Below, piece after piece: positions 9,508-19,468 of a DNA stretch of 38,070 bases; within the stretch, counting starts at the first letter, position 1; each line of letters begins with the position of its first letter. The notes under the pieces are model-generated. The model had not been told where the DNA came from and made no database searches. It saw only the letters and a list, made by a program, of their open reading frames with translations. The position numbers were made by a program, and so were the translations under genes. Where the stretch lies: NCBI GenBank assembly GCA_018262505.1, contig JAGSYV010000016.1, positions 1 through 38,070 on the forward strand, in the 5' to 3' direction. Origin of the DNA: Pseudomonadota bacterium. Lineage in GTDB: Bacteria; Pseudomonadota; Alphaproteobacteria; Rhizobiales; Pleomorphomonadaceae.

Positions 9508-10304
9508 GTGTCCCAGGATCGTCTGACCCATTTGAAGCGTCTCGAAGCGGAATCCATCCACGTTATCCGCGAGGTCGCCGCCGAATTCCGTAATCCGGTC
9601 ATGCTCTATTCGATCGGTAAGGACTCATCGGTCATGCTGCGCCTGGCGCTCAAGGCTTTCTATCCTGGAAAGTTGCCGTTTCCGCTGCTGCACGTCGACA
9701 CCACCTGGAAGTTTCGCGAGATGATCGCCTTCCGCGACGCGACGGTGAAGAAGGAAGGGCTCGATCTGCGCATGGTTTCGACGCGGCCTTCGGCGGCGCC
9801 CGCCGGGACGAAGAGAAGAGCAGGGCGAAGGAGCGCGTCTTCTCATTCCGCACCGACACCCACGCCTGGGACCCCAAGAACCAGCGGCCGGAACTCTGGC
9901 ATCTCTATAATGCCCGCGTCCGACCGGGCGAAAGCATCCGCGTCTTCCCGCTGTCCAATTGGACCGAACTCGACATCTGGCAATATATCCTGCTCGAGAA
10001 GATCCCGATCGTGCCGCTCTATTTCTCCGCCGAGCGACCGGTGGTGAATCGGGGGGGGCAGTGGATCATGGTGGACGACGATCGTCTGCCGCTTCAGCCG
10101 GGTGAAACGCCCGAATTGCGCCGCGTTCGCTTCCGCACGCTCGGCTGCTATCCGTTGACTGCCGCTGTCGAAAGCGACGCGGCAACTCTGCCGGAAATCG
10201 TCCGCGAGATGCTGATCGCCCGGACGTCCGAGCGCTCTGGTCGCCTGATCGATCACGACGATGCCGCCTCCATGGAAAAGAAGAAGCGGGAAGGCTATTT
10301 CTGA
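9508..10304 (+). pseudogene. cysD: Sulfate adenylyltransferase subunit 2, internal deletion and frameshift
   Basis: CysD with CysN makes APS from ATP and sulfate. From the GTG at 9508 the N-terminal part reads correctly, including the PP-loop [18 protein letters not shown] and [16 protein letters not shown], up to GLDLRMV near 9777. From about 9768 a different frame gives [18 protein letters not shown] and continues normally ([35 protein letters not shown]) to the stop at 10304. The family segment between these points, which normally holds a TNPEG-like and an HGS-like motif and MKTEGL, is missing, about 35-40 residues. The pieces sum to about 264 residues against roughly 300 in the family. 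Both readings are plausible over the same bases (about 9768-9777), as expected if a deletion ran between short direct repeats. The stop overlaps the start of cysNC by one base. As read, the enzyme would be dead; an assembly collapse is the alternative. Confidence 0.85.
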
Positions 10305-12232
10305 TGAACGCCATCGACCCGAACGTCGCCGCCGATGCCACCGCTTTTACCGACTATCTTGGCCGACACGAACGCAAGAGCCTGCTCCGCTTTCTCACCT
10401 GCGGTTCGGTTGACGACGGCAAGTCGACCCTGATCGGCCGTTTGCTCTACGATTCCAAGTTGCTGTTCGAGGACCAGCTTTCGAGCCTCGAGAGAGATTC
10501 GCGCAAGCACGGCACCGTCGGCGACGACATCGACTTGGCGCTGCTTGTCGACGGCCTGGAGGCCGAGCGCGAACAAGGTATTACCATCGACGTCGCCTAC
10601 CGTTTTTTCTCCACGGACAAGCGAAAGTTCATCGTCGCCGACACGCCCGGCCACGAGCAATACACGCGCAACATGGCGACCGGTGCGTCCACCTCCGACC
10701 TCGCCGTGATCCTGATCGACGCGCGGCGCGGCGTGTTGACCCAAACGCGCCGTCATTCCTTCATCGTGTCGCTGGTCGGCATTCGCCACATTGTGCTGGC
10801 GGTCAACAAGATCGACCTTGTCGATTTTTCCGAGGCCGTCTTCGAGGACATCGTCGCCGACTACCGAGCTTTCGCCGCCGATCTCGGCTTCGAAACGCTG
10901 ACCGCTATTCCTCTCAGTGCGCGCTATGGCGACAACGTGCTTGAGCGCAGCGCCCGCATTCCCTGGTACAAAGGTCCGACGCTGGTCGAGCATCTGGAAA
11001 CCGTGGCCATCGACGATGACGCGACCGAACGGGCGTTCCGTCTGCCGGTGCAGTGGGTCAACCGCCCGAACCTTGATTTTCGTGGCTTCTCCGGCACGAT
11101 TGCGTCCGGTACCGTCAGGCGCGGCGACGCCGTGGTGGTCGCAAAATCCGGCCGGACATCGACGGTGAAGTCGATCGTTACCTTCGACGGCGAGCTTGAT
11201 GCTGCTTCGGCCGGCGAAGCGGTGACGCTGACGCTCGCCGACGAGATCGACATCTCACGCGGTGATGTGCTGTCGTCCGTCGCGGACCGGCCGGAAGTGT
11301 CCGACCAGTTCGCCGCCCATCTGATCTGGATGGCCGACGAGCCACTCCTGCCCGGGCGCCCCTATCTCCTCAAGATCGGCGCCCGCCAAGTGACCGTCCA
11401 GGTCACGACGATCCGTCACAAGATCGACGTCAACACCGGCGGTGAGCTGCCGGCGAAGAGCCTTGCTCTCAACGAGGTCGGTATCACCAACCTCTCCTTG
11501 TCCGAGCCGGTTGCCTTCGATCCTTATGCGGTCAACCGCGAGACCGGTGCCTTTATTCTTATTGACCGGCTTTCCAATCTCACTGTCGGCGCTGGCATGA
11601 TCGATCACGGTTTGCGCCGCGCCGGCAACATCCATTGGCAGGCGCTTGATGTCGACAAACGCGCGCGGGCACTCGCCAAGGGGCAGAAACCGGCCGTCGT
11701 TTGGTTCACGGGCCTCTCCGGCGCCGGAAAGTCCACCATTGCCAACCTCGTCGAGAAGAAGCTGACCGCACTTGGTCGCCATGCTTACATTCTCGATGGT
11801 GACAATGTCCGCCACGGCCTCAACCGCGACCTCGGTTTCTCCGATGCCGACCGGGTCGAGAATATCAGGCGCGTTGCCGAGACGGCCAAGTTGTTCGTCG
11901 ACGCCGGCCTGATCGTGCTGGTTTCCTTCATTTCCCCGTTCCGTGCTGAGCGTCAATTGGCTCGGGAACTGGTGGAGGAGGGCGAGTTCTTCGAGGTTTT
12001 CGTCGATACCCCGCTCGATGTCGCTGAGGCACGCGATCCCAAAGGCCTCTACGCCAAGGCACGGGCCGGCGAGATCGCCCGTTTCACTGGTATCTCATCG
12101 CCATACGAGGCGCCTGATAGCCCGGAGATACACCTCGATACCACGTCAGCCGCCGCCGACTTGCTGGCCGAGCATGTCGTCGCCCATCTTCAGGACGCCG
12201 GCATCGTCCCCGGCGGTGAGGTCTCGATCTGA
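10304..12232 (+). CDS. cysNC: Bifunctional sulfate adenylyltransferase subunit 1 / APS kinase
   Basis: This 642-residue fusion joins the GTPase subunit of ATP sulfurylase with adenylylsulfate kinase. The CysN part has GSVDDGKS at 34-41, DTPGHEQY at 113-120 and NKIDL at 168-172, followed by two elongation-factor-like beta domains to about 440. The CysC part has a second P-loop, GLSGAGKS at 470-477, then [16 protein letters not shown] at 498-513 and FISPFRAER at 542-550. The arrangement is the NodQ/CysNC type known from rhizobia. It would activate the GTP-dependent formation of APS with CysD and phosphorylate APS to PAPS. Its ATG overlaps the TGA of cysD (TGATG), so translation is coupled, which makes the damage in cysD important for this gene too. 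The stop lies three bases from the convergent MFS gene, leaving no room for a terminator. Confidence 0.96.
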   Translation: MNAIDPNVAADATAFTDYLGRHERKSLLRFLTCGSVDDGKSTLIGRLLYDSKLLFEDQLSSLERDSRKHGTVGDDIDLALLVDGLEAEREQGITIDVAYRFFSTDKRKFIVADTPGHEQYTRNMATGASTSDLAVILIDARRGVLTQTRRHSFIVSLVGIRHIVLAVNKIDLVDFSEAVFEDIVADYRAFAADLGFETLTAIPLSARYGDNVLERSARIPWYKGPTLVEHLETVAIDDDATERAFRLPVQWVNRPNLDFRGFSGTIASGTVRRGDAVVVAKSGRTSTVKSIVTFDGELDAASAGEAVTLTLADEIDISRGDVLSSVADRPEVSDQFAAHLIWMADEPLLPGRPYLLKIGARQVTVQVTTIRHKIDVNTGGELPAKSLALNEVGITNLSLSEPVAFDPYAVNRETGAFILIDRLSNLTVGAGMIDHGLRRAGNIHWQALDVDKRARALAKGQKPAVVWFTGLSGAGKSTIANLVEKKLTALGRHAYILDGDNVRHGLNRDLGFSDADRVENIRRVAETAKLFVDAGLIVLVSFISPFRAERQLARELVEEGEFFEVFVDTPLDVAEARDPKGLYAKARAGEIARFTGISSPYEAPDSPEIHLDTTSAAADLLAEHVVAHLQDAGIVPGGEVSI

Positions 12233-12235
12233 CGC

Positions 12236-13645
12236 TCAGCCGTATATGTCGGCCCGATGCAGCTTGCCCATGCGAAGAGCGAAGGCGAACGGCGGCAGTG
12301 CCAACAGGATCGCAGCGGCGAAGGCAATGATCATTGCGAAACGGAGACCTTCTGGCGAGTGGTCACTCGCGAAGCCGGCGAGATTGGCGACTAGGCCAAA
12401 GATCGCCGAGCCCGCGGCATAGCCGGCCGATTGCAGCGTCGGCAGCAGCGCCGACGCCTTGTCGCGCTCGCCCTCGGGGTGGGTTTCCATCACCACCTGG
12501 CAGAGGCTGCCCCAGGCAATCCCCATGCCGAGGCCGATGACCAACTGGCCAAGCATGACCAATGCCAGGAGGTGTTGGGCCATGGCCGTGAGGCCGACGA
12601 GAAGCCCGACGACCAGTACCGACGCACCGATAGCTACGAACGCCAACCGCCTTCCCCTGCCGTCGAAGTTGGCAACCGTCACGGCGCCTCCGCTCCAGGC
12701 GACGGCCAGTATGGCGCCGATGCCGCCTGCCAAGGCGGGTCCATATCCCCAGAGATGCTGTATGACATAGACCAGGAAAACACCGGTTACCGATTGGGCC
12801 AGCGGCAGGAAGAAGATCGTCCAGAGACCCAACCCCGGTACGCTGGAAAGCCCGAAGGCGCCTCGCGGCAGGATCGACACGCGGGCGGACAAGTCGATGC
12901 GCACGGCGGCGGTCAGGGCAAGAGCGGCGCCGGCCACCACGATGGCAGCCTTCCACGATTCCTCGAACGCAACGCCGGCAATCGAGATCGCCATCATGGC
13001 AAGCGCCACGAGACCAAGCCGCACGCCTGGAAAGATCCCGGCGTCGTGGTTGCGTGCCTCTTGCGGCACCGCCATGTGGACGAGAAACAGGAATACGGCG
13101 ACGATCGGCAGGTTGACGAGGAAGGCGGCGCGCCAGCTCACCATTTCCGTAATGACGCCGGCCAGCACTGGCCCGCCGAAAGCAGCGACGGCCCAGACGA
13201 TCGCCTCGGCACCGAACAGCTTTGCGACCAGTCGCGCCGGGAAGAGCTGCGGAATCAGCGCGAAGGCGACGGCCGCAACCAAGCCTTCGCCGGCTCCCTG
13301 AACGGTGCGGCCAACGAGAACCAGTTCCATGCTGGGCGACAGCGCCGCGGCAAGCGTGCCGACGGCGAACACGCCACTCGCCACGAACAGGCAGCGTCGT
13401 GCGCCAAAGCGCGCCTTGAGGAGCGGTGCTGAGGCACCGGCGGTGATTGAGGCGACGATATAGACGGTGAGCGTCCAGGAAATGTAGGCCTCGCCATGCA
13501 ATTCACCCACCGCCGTTGGCATCGCGGTCGATACCAGAAAGGCATTGAAGGCGAAGATCGCCGTGGCAAGCATCAGCGTGAGCGAGGCTGCCAGATGATG
13601 CGGGGCGACGAGCTCGGACCAACGGCCGGATGAAGCGGGGTGCAT
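12236..13645 (-). CDS. MFS transporter, drug:proton antiporter type
   Basis: The 469-residue protein is strongly hydrophobic with about twelve to fourteen membrane segments. The early helix ends in FNAFLVSTAMPTAVGEL, and GRTVQGAGEGLVAAVAFALIPQLFP matches motif C-like sequences of the drug:H+ antiporter groups. Such proteins export small molecules with the proton gradient; the substrate cannot be told. I chose the ATG at 13645 (MHPASSGRW); 32 more codons upstream are open but look non-coding. No Shine-Dalgarno sequence is visible before this start, so translation may be weak or leaderless. It converges on cysNC and is divergent from sdhE with 172 bases between. Confidence 0.85.
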   Translation of the reverse strand: MHPASSGRWSELVAPHHLAASLTLMLATAIFAFNAFLVSTAMPTAVGELHGEAYISWTLTVYIVASITAGASAPLLKARFGARRCLFVASGVFAVGTLAAALSPSMELVLVGRTVQGAGEGLVAAVAFALIPQLFPARLVAKLFGAEAIVWAVAAFGGPVLAGVITEMVSWRAAFLVNLPIVAVFLFLVHMAVPQEARNHDAGIFPGVRLGLVALAMMAISIAGVAFEESWKAAIVVAGAALALTAAVRIDLSARVSILPRGAFGLSSVPGLGLWTIFFLPLAQSVTGVFLVYVIQHLWGYGPALAGGIGAILAVAWSGGAVTVANFDGRGRRLAFVAIGASVLVVGLLVGLTAMAQHLLALVMLGQLVIGLGMGIAWGSLCQVVMETHPEGERDKASALLPTLQSAGYAAGSAIFGLVANLAGFASDHSPEGLRFAMIIAFAAAILLALPPFAFALRMGKLHRADIYG

Positions 13646-13817
13646 GATAAAAAGCCGAAGCAATACTGGAAAAGGGTGCCCCCTATAGCAGCCCTGAGCA
13701 GTTGCGGATACGGCGGACAACCGGCGAGCGTTGCCTTTCACCGTAGAATTCCGCTATCAGACAGGCGAGGGCACGCCCGCGGGCTGAATTCCCTTTCGAT
13801 TTTCAGGAGAAAAGCCG

Positions 13818-14111
13818 ATGTCGGGACTTAGCCGCACGTCCGATGACCTCTCGCCACGACGCCGGAAGATTCTCTATCACGCCTGGCACCGCGGTACGCG
13901 CGAGTTGGATCTACTGCTTGGGCGGTTCGCCGACGACGCTATTGCCAACCTGACGGATGCCGAACTCGACGAGTTCGAGGCTCTTCTCGAAGTTGACGAC
14001 CGGGAACTGTTCGGCTGGATCCTCGGCAAGGTACCGGTTCCCGAAACCGCGCCCAAAGCGGTGTTCTCGAAGGTGATCGCCTTCGCTCGCGAGCACCCGG
14101 TCAGCGGCTGA
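13818..14111 (+). CDS. sdhE: Succinate dehydrogenase assembly factor SdhE
   Basis: This 97-residue protein has the small helical SdhE (formerly DUF339) fold. RRRKILYHAWHRGTRELDLLLGRF contains the RGxxE motif (Arg25, Gly26, Glu29) that is essential for adding covalent FAD to SdhA. The following DAELDEFEALLEVDDRELFGWI is also family-typical. Acting in the cytoplasm, it matures the succinate dehydrogenase flavoprotein. AGGAG precedes the ATG by about nine bases. In alphaproteobacteria this gene often lies next to mfd; here a diguanylate cyclase gene on the other strand sits between them. Confidence 0.92.
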   Translation: MSGLSRTSDDLSPRRRKILYHAWHRGTRELDLLLGRFADDAIANLTDAELDEFEALLEVDDRELFGWILGKVPVPETAPKAVFSKVIAFAREHPVSG

Positions 14112-14117
14112 TCGGCC

Positions 14118-15353
14118 TCAGGTGGCGGCGGTTGCCGGTTGGCTAGTCCGCTCATTGATCCGTGAAAAGGTGTGCTGCGACGTCGGCGGATTCGGGCGAT
14201 GGATAACCACGCGGTTGCGTCCCTCGCTCTTGGCTTTGTAGAGCGCGGCGTCTGTCGCGCTATGCAGCAACTCGTAATCCGAGCCGACGTCCGTCACGCC
14301 GGCCACTCCACCGCTCACTGTGAAGCGAAGTTCGCCTTTGGTGGTATCCAGCCGACAGGTGTGGGTGAGCTGGCGAATGAGTTCCGCGAAGGTTGCGGCT
14401 GTGGCCACGTTTGCATCCGGAAAGAACAGCGCAAACTCTTCGCCTCCCACCCGCGCTATGATGGCGCGCTCAGGGGCCGCCTTGGCAAGGATGCGCGCGA
14501 ATTCGATCAGCGTACGGTCGCCCGTCGAATGGCCGTAAGTGTCGTTGATGTGTTTGAAGTGATCCAGGTCGAACAGAGCTAAAGCCCCCTTGCCGGGGTG
14601 GTCTGCCAGACGCGGCAGAACTTCCTTATGGAAGCACCGCCGATTGGCGAGTCCCGTCAGCTCGTCGGTTTCCGCCGCGATGCGAAACCGTCGCTCCGAG
14701 CGCTGAGCGACCAGAGCCATTTGAAGGAGACCGGAGAAAACGACGACGGCCATCGAGCCGACCAGAGTAAGGCCGATCAGCGGACCGCTCGGAAGGGTAG
14801 CGATGGTTGGATCGAGTGGAAACAACAAGAGATAGATTATGCGGGCCACCAGCATCGCTTGCTGGAAGGCGATGACAACCACCGTCAGGACGAGCGCCGG
14901 CAAACGTTCCTTTCGGCATTGGCGGACAAGTTCGATGGCAAGGATCAGCAGGTAGAAGAACTGCATGATCGAGACAATGTGCGCCCTGACATTGATATCG
15001 GCAAAGAGCTGCCGATCGCAGGCAAAGGCGAGCCAGACGAGCGCGCCGAGCAGCGCGAAGAGACGGTCGCCGCCTGGGGACTTGCCCATGAAGCGGCGAT
15101 AACCGAGCCAGATCAGTCCGGACGCCAACAACAGCATGGCATTGCTGATGACGATGGAAAACAACGCCGGAATGTAGCCGCGCAGCCCCAGCATGATCAT
15201 GGAGATGGTGGCGAGGCCGTAGGCAACGCCCCAGATAAGTACGCAAATCTCGTTTCTGACGGCTCGCCAGATCACCAGGTGGCTGACCGAGACACAGCCG
15301 CCGGTCACGGCAGCCGCGATGACAAGAGACGGAACATGCAGGACTGCGCTCAC
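14118..15353 (-). CDS. Membrane diguanylate cyclase, GGEEF type without I-site
   Basis: The 411-residue protein has an N-terminal membrane domain of about six or seven helices (residues 1-215) and a C-terminal GGDEF domain. The domain shows DELTGLANRRCF at about 230-241, FDLDHFKHINDTYGH at 261-275 and the active-site RVGGEEF at 301-307. It should make cyclic di-GMP from GTP. The inhibitory RxxD motif normally placed five residues before the active site is absent, so product inhibition at that site is unlikely. I chose the GTG at 15353, with AGAGG eight bases upstream; an in-frame GTG at 15386 is possible. It lies convergent to sdhE with six bases between stops. It is a paralogue of the cyclase at 19469-20677: NAMLLLASGLIWLGYRRF here corresponds to NAVLALAYGLIWLGFQLF there. 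Confidence 0.92.
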   Translation of the reverse strand: MSAVLHVPSLVIAAAVTGGCVSVSHLVIWRAVRNEICVLIWGVAYGLATISMIMLGLRGYIPALFSIVISNAMLLLASGLIWLGYRRFMGKSPGGDRLFALLGALVWLAFACDRQLFADINVRAHIVSIMQFFYLLILAIELVRQCRKERLPALVLTVVVIAFQQAMLVARIIYLLLFPLDPTIATLPSGPLIGLTLVGSMAVVVFSGLLQMALVAQRSERRFRIAAETDELTGLANRRCFHKEVLPRLADHPGKGALALFDLDHFKHINDTYGHSTGDRTLIEFARILAKAAPERAIIARVGGEEFALFFPDANVATAATFAELIRQLTHTCRLDTTKGELRFTVSGGVAGVTDVGSDYELLHSATDAALYKAKSEGRNRVVIHRPNPPTSQHTFSRINERTSQPATAAT

Positions 15354-15703
15354 GAGATGGACCTCTCGGCATGGCCGACTGTTCACAACCTGCCTAGAAA
15401 GGGTCGGAGTCGTGATGAACGAATTTAGTAAGGATTATAGAAGGAATGCTAAATAGATATGTGAAAACACGATCCCTGTCGAAGAATGCAGGAATGGGTC
15501 CTTCGGTCCATCGCATTCCACCACTTCAGAGTGGGGGGTACAGCACCCCAAGCAGGGCAATCACAACCAACGCCCCTTCGCCGGTTCGATGCTGAATTGC
15601 TAACCGATTGTAATTTCTATATTTTCTGTTTTTTCTTGGGGTTTCCTTTTACCTTCGAATGCTTTAGAAGAACATCCTTCCGTCCACTGCAGATACCGCC
15701 GCC
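15354..15703. other. Long non-coding region between cyclase gene and mfd
   Basis: These 350 bases hold the divergent promoters of the cyclase gene and mfd, and no supported gene. CCAC/GTGG (15521-15534) and GGGGT/ACCCC (15535-15549) form two hairpins directly abutting. To their right is a marked AT-rich tract (15596-15660) with TTGCTA at about 15598 and TATATT or TATTTT after it, a possible mfd promoter, though the spacing is not ideal. No Shine-Dalgarno sequence is seen before the mfd ATG. A 13-codon frame at 15415-15456 is too short to call. Confidence 0.4.
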
Positions 15704-18700
15704 ATGCCCCTGTCCTGGTCTAGCCTGCTGTCCGACTTTTCCGCCGTCACGGTTGCCGCCGTTCCCGATGGCGCCGAGGCGCTGGCGCTTGCCGAACTGG
15801 TGCGGTCGGGAAAGCGGCGGGGACTCGACGCGGTCTACGTCGCTCGCGACGGGCAGCGGCTACAGCAGCTCCAGCGGGCGCTTGCCTTCTTCGCGCCAGA
15901 GATCGGCGTGCTGGAATTCCCTGGTTGGGATTGCCTTCCCTACGATCGCGTGTCGCCGACGCCTGCCGTCGTCGCCCGGCGCATGACGACGCTGTCGGAG
16001 TTGGCCGCGCACGCCGGGGACACCCGTCCCTTCGTGATGCTGACCACCGTCAACGCGCTGGTGCAGCGCGTGGTGCCGCCGTCCATGGTGTCGGGACAAG
16101 TGATGACGCTGGCGCCCGGCAACATTGCCGATATGGGCAAGCTGACGGCTTGGCTGGAGGACGCGGGTTTTTCCCGTTCCTCAACAGTGCGCGACACCGG
16201 TGAGTATGCCGTGCGCGGCGGCATTCTCGACCTTTATGCGCCAGGCACGGAAGCGCCGGTCCGCCTCGATTTCTTTGGCGACCAGCTCGAATCGATCCGC
16301 ACGTTCGATCCGGAAACCCAGCGTTCAACGGGACAGTTGAGGCGCCTGGACCTCGTGCCGATGAGTGAGGTGCAGATCACCCCGGCGTCGATCAAGCGCT
16401 TCCGGCAAGGCTATGTCGCCGCCTTTGGGGCTGCGACCTCGGGCGACCCGATGTACGAGGCCGTGAGCGAAGGACGCCGCTACGCCGGTATTGAACATTG
16501 GCTGCCGCTCTTCCACGAGCAACTCGGCACTCTGTTCGATTACACCGGCGATGCGTCGATCATGGTGGATTCGCTGGTCGATGAGGCGGTGAACGAGCGC
16601 CTCACCACCATCGTCGATCACTACGAGGCCCGCCTCGATACGCTGAAGACCGCCGGTTCCGGCGCGCCTTACAAGCCAATGCCGCCGACCACGCTGTACC
16701 TCGCCGAGAGCGAGTTGCAGGGCCTGCTTGCCCGTCGCGCCGTCGCCCGCCTGACACCGTTCAACCGACCTGAACAATCCGCAGTGAAGGTGGTCGATTT
16801 TGGCGGCAAGACCGGCCGGTCATTTGCCGCCGAACGAGCGGCCGGCGATGTCAACATCTTCGACGCGCTGGTGAAACACATTGCGTCGCTCGGCGCGGAA
16901 AAGCGCAAGGTAATCCTTGCCTGCTGGTCGGAGGGCTCGCGTGATCGCCTTGCCCAGATCATCCGCGACCATGGCGGCCAGGCAACCGAACTCGTTCCCC
17001 ATCTCGACGCGGCCCTGAAGGCGCCCGCCGGCGTGTTGCCGCTGGCCATTCTGGGTATCGAGACCGGCTTCGAAGTGCCTGATTTCGTGGTCATCGCCGA
17101 GCAGGACGTGCTGGGCGACCGGCTGGTGCGCGGCGCCAAGAGCCGCAAGAAGGCCGAGAACTTCATCAAAGAAGCAACGAGCCTTGCCGAGGGCGACCTC
17201 GTCGTCCACGTCGACCATGGCATCGGCCGCTTTGTCGGCCTGAAGACGATCGAAGCGGCTGGCGCGCCACATGACTGCCTGGAGATCGTCTATGCCGGCG
17301 GCGATAAGCTGTTCCTGCCGGTTGAGAATATCGAACTTCTGAGCCGCTACGGCTCCGATGATACCGAAGCGCAGCTTGACAAGCTGGGCGGTGGCGCGTG
17401 GCAGGCGCGCAAGGCACGGCTGAAGAAGCGCATCCGCGAGATCGCCGACGAGTTGATCAAGACGGCGGCCGCCCGGCTGCTCAAGACGGCGCCGGTTCTG
17501 TCGCCGCCCGAAGGTCTCTACGACGATTTCGCCGCTCGCTTCCCCTATGACGAAACCGAAGACCAGCTCAATGCCATCGAGGCGGTGGCCGGCGACTTGT
17601 CCTCCGGCCGGCCGATGGATCGCCTCGTCTGTGGCGACGTCGGCTTTGGCAAGACGGAAGTGGCGCTCCGCGCCGCCTTCCTCGCGGCGATGAGCGGTAA
17701 GCAGGTGGCGGTCGTCGTGCCGACGACGCTGCTGTCGCGCCAGCATTTCCGCACCTTCCACGACCGCTTCAAGGGCTTGCCGATCAACGTACGGCAGGCC
17801 TCGCGCCTCGTCCCCTCCAAGGATCTGGCTGCCACCAAGGCGGGCATCGCCGATGGCACCGTCGATGTCGCAGTGGGCACGCATGCGTTGCTCACCAAGG
17901 GCATCGAATTCAAGGACCTTGGCCTGCTGATCATCGATGAGGAGCAGCATTTCGGCGTCAAGCACAAGGAGCGGCTGAAGGAGCTGAAATCCGACGTGCA
18001 CGTGCTGACGCTGTCGGCAACGCCGATCCCGCGCACGCTGCAACTGGCGCTGACCGGCGTCCGGGAGCTGTCGCTGATCGCGACGCCGCCGGTCGACCGT
18101 CTTGCCGTGCGCACCTTCGTCACGCCCTTCGACCCGCTGATCGTCCGCGAGGCGATCCTCAGGGAGAAATACCGGGGAGGGCAGGTGTTCTACGTCTGCC
18201 CGCGCGTTGCCGACCTCGCCAGCCAGCGCGAGTTCCTGGAAAAGCACGTGCCGGAAGTGAAGGTGGCGGTCGCCCACGGCCAGATGGCGGCGACGCAGCT
18301 CGAAGACATCATGAATGCCTTCTACGAAGGCCAGTATGACGTGTTGCTTTCGACGACCATTGTTGAATCCGGCCTCGATATTCCGACGGCCAATACGCTG
18401 ATCATCCATCGTGCCGACATGTTCGGTCTCGCTCAGCTCTACCAGCTCAAGGGGCGCGTCGGCCGCTCCAAGACACGCGCCTATGCCATCTTCACGACGC
18501 CGCCGGAGAACCGCGTCAATACGGTGGCAGAGCGTCGGCTCAAGGTCTTGCAGTCGCTCGATACGCTCGGGGCCGGCTTCCAACTGGCGAGCCACGATCT
18601 CGATTTGCGCGGCGCCGGCAACCTGCTTGGCGAAGAGCAGTCCGGCCACATCCGGGAGGTCGGCTACGAACTCTACCAGCAGATGCTGGAAGAGGCCGTC

Positions 18701-19339
18701 GCCCAGCTCAAGGCCGGTATCGTCGACGAGGTGGTGGAAGATCAATGGTCGCCGCAGATCACGCTCGGCACGCCGGTCATGATCCCCGACCAATACGTAC
18801 CCGACCTGCAGCTACGCCTTGGCCTTTATCGGCGTCTCGCCGACCTTGAGGACAGCGGTTCGATCGACGCCTTCGGTGCCGAGCTGATCGACCGCTTCGG
18901 CCCGCTGCCGGAAGAGGTCGAACACCTGCTCAAGACCATCACCATCAAGAGCCTGTGCCGCAAGGCCAATATCGACAAGATCGACGCCGGTCCGAAGGGG
19001 CTTGTGTTGTCCTTCCGCGATGGCAAGTTTGAAAATCCGGCAGCGCTTGTCCAGTACATCGGCGAACAAGGCTCGCTCGCCAAGATCCGGCCGGACCAGA
19101 AGATCGTGCTGACGCGCGACTGGCCGGAGCCCGAGCAGCGCCTCAAGGGCACCGCGGCCGTGTTGCTGAAGCTCGTCCGCATGGTCGCCGATGCCAAATC
19201 CGGAGCTTCGACCGCGCTCGCGCCCATCGAGCCACAGAAACTGAAGCTCAAGCCGACACCGCCTCCGCCGCCACCTGCGCCAAGGCCGAAGGGGCGTTAC
19301 CCGTCGCTGGCATCGCTCAAAGGAAAAGGCCGGCGTTAA
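15704..19339 (+). CDS. mfd: Transcription-repair coupling factor Mfd
   Basis: The 1211-residue protein frees RNA polymerase stalled at DNA damage and recruits UvrA. The N-terminal UvrB-like part (FPGWDCLPYDRVSP at about 72-85, TGEYAVRGGILDLYAP at 165-180) is complete. The polymerase-interacting domain begins at EGDLVVHVDHGIGRFVGL (about 496-513). The RecG-like translocase has Walker A GDVGFGKT at 644-651, DEEQ at 745-748 and TLSATPIPRTLQLAL at about 769-783. The C-terminal regulatory domain is present, followed by a run of prolines and a basic tail (PKGRYPSLASLKGKGRR) that makes the protein slightly longer than most Mfd proteins. The ATG has no obvious ribosome binding site, but homology starts close to it. 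Confidence 0.97.
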   Translation: MPLSWSSLLSDFSAVTVAAVPDGAEALALAELVRSGKRRGLDAVYVARDGQRLQQLQRALAFFAPEIGVLEFPGWDCLPYDRVSPTPAVVARRMTTLSELAAHAGDTRPFVMLTTVNALVQRVVPPSMVSGQVMTLAPGNIADMGKLTAWLEDAGFSRSSTVRDTGEYAVRGGILDLYAPGTEAPVRLDFFGDQLESIRTFDPETQRSTGQLRRLDLVPMSEVQITPASIKRFRQGYVAAFGAATSGDPMYEAVSEGRRYAGIEHWLPLFHEQLGTLFDYTGDASIMVDSLVDEAVNERLTTIVDHYEARLDTLKTAGSGAPYKPMPPTTLYLAESELQGLLARRAVARLTPFNRPEQSAVKVVDFGGKTGRSFAAERAAGDVNIFDALVKHIASLGAEKRKVILACWSEGSRDRLAQIIRDHGGQATELVPHLDAALKAPAGVLPLAILGIETGFEVPDFVVIAEQDVLGDRLVRGAKSRKKAENFIKEATSLAEGDLVVHVDHGIGRFVGLKTIEAAGAPHDCLEIVYAGGDKLFLPVENIELLSRYGSDDTEAQLDKLGGGAWQARKARLKKRIREIADELIKTAAARLLKTAPVLSPPEGLYDDFAARFPYDETEDQLNAIEAVAGDLSSGRPMDRLVCGDVGFGKTEVALRAAFLAAMSGKQVAVVVPTTLLSRQHFRTFHDRFKGLPINVRQASRLVPSKDLAATKAGIADGTVDVAVGTHALLTKGIEFKDLGLLIIDEEQHFGVKHKERLKELKSDVHVLTLSATPIPRTLQLALTGVRELSLIATPPVDRLAVRTFVTPFDPLIVREAILREKYRGGQVFYVCPRVADLASQREFLEKHVPEVKVAVAHGQMAATQLEDIMNAFYEGQYDVLLSTTIVESGLDIPTANTLIIHRADMFGLAQLYQLKGRVGRSKTRAYAIFTTPPENRVNTVAERRLKVLQSLDTLGAGFQLASHDLDLRGAGNLLGEEQSGHIREVGYELYQQMLEEAVAQLKAGIVDEVVEDQWSPQITLGTPVMIPDQYVPDLQLRLGLYRRLADLEDSGSIDAFGAELIDRFGPLPEEVEHLLKTITIKSLCRKANIDKIDAGPKGLVLSFRDGKFENPAALVQYIGEQGSLAKIRPDQKIVLTRDWPEPEQRLKGTAAVLLKLVRMVADAKSGASTALAPIEPQKLKLKPTPPPPPPAPRPKGRYPSLASLKGKGRR

Positions 19340-19468
19340 GCCTGCCCTCGAGTCGGAAAATCTTGGCGTTGCGCCTTGAATCCTACACTTTTCTGACACA
19401 ATCGAGTGTTGTCATAATTGTTCCTGCAATGAAGTGACCCCGCGGTGTTTGAACGCGTGGAGGTCGTC

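Noticed and set aside
9508-10304. Programmed frameshift as the explanation for cysD
   Set aside because: A conserved protein segment is missing, which recoding cannot restore, and no slippery sequence or tRNA-starved site is evident.
15415-15456. 13-codon frame with GGAG upstream, before mfd
   Set aside because: Too short to support without conservation, and in an AT-rich region where such frames arise by chance.
16820-18793. 657-codon open frame on the minus strand, antisense to mfd
   Set aside because: It mirrors a strongly conserved gene in GC-rich DNA, has low-complexity composition, and shows no recognisable domain or ribosome binding site.
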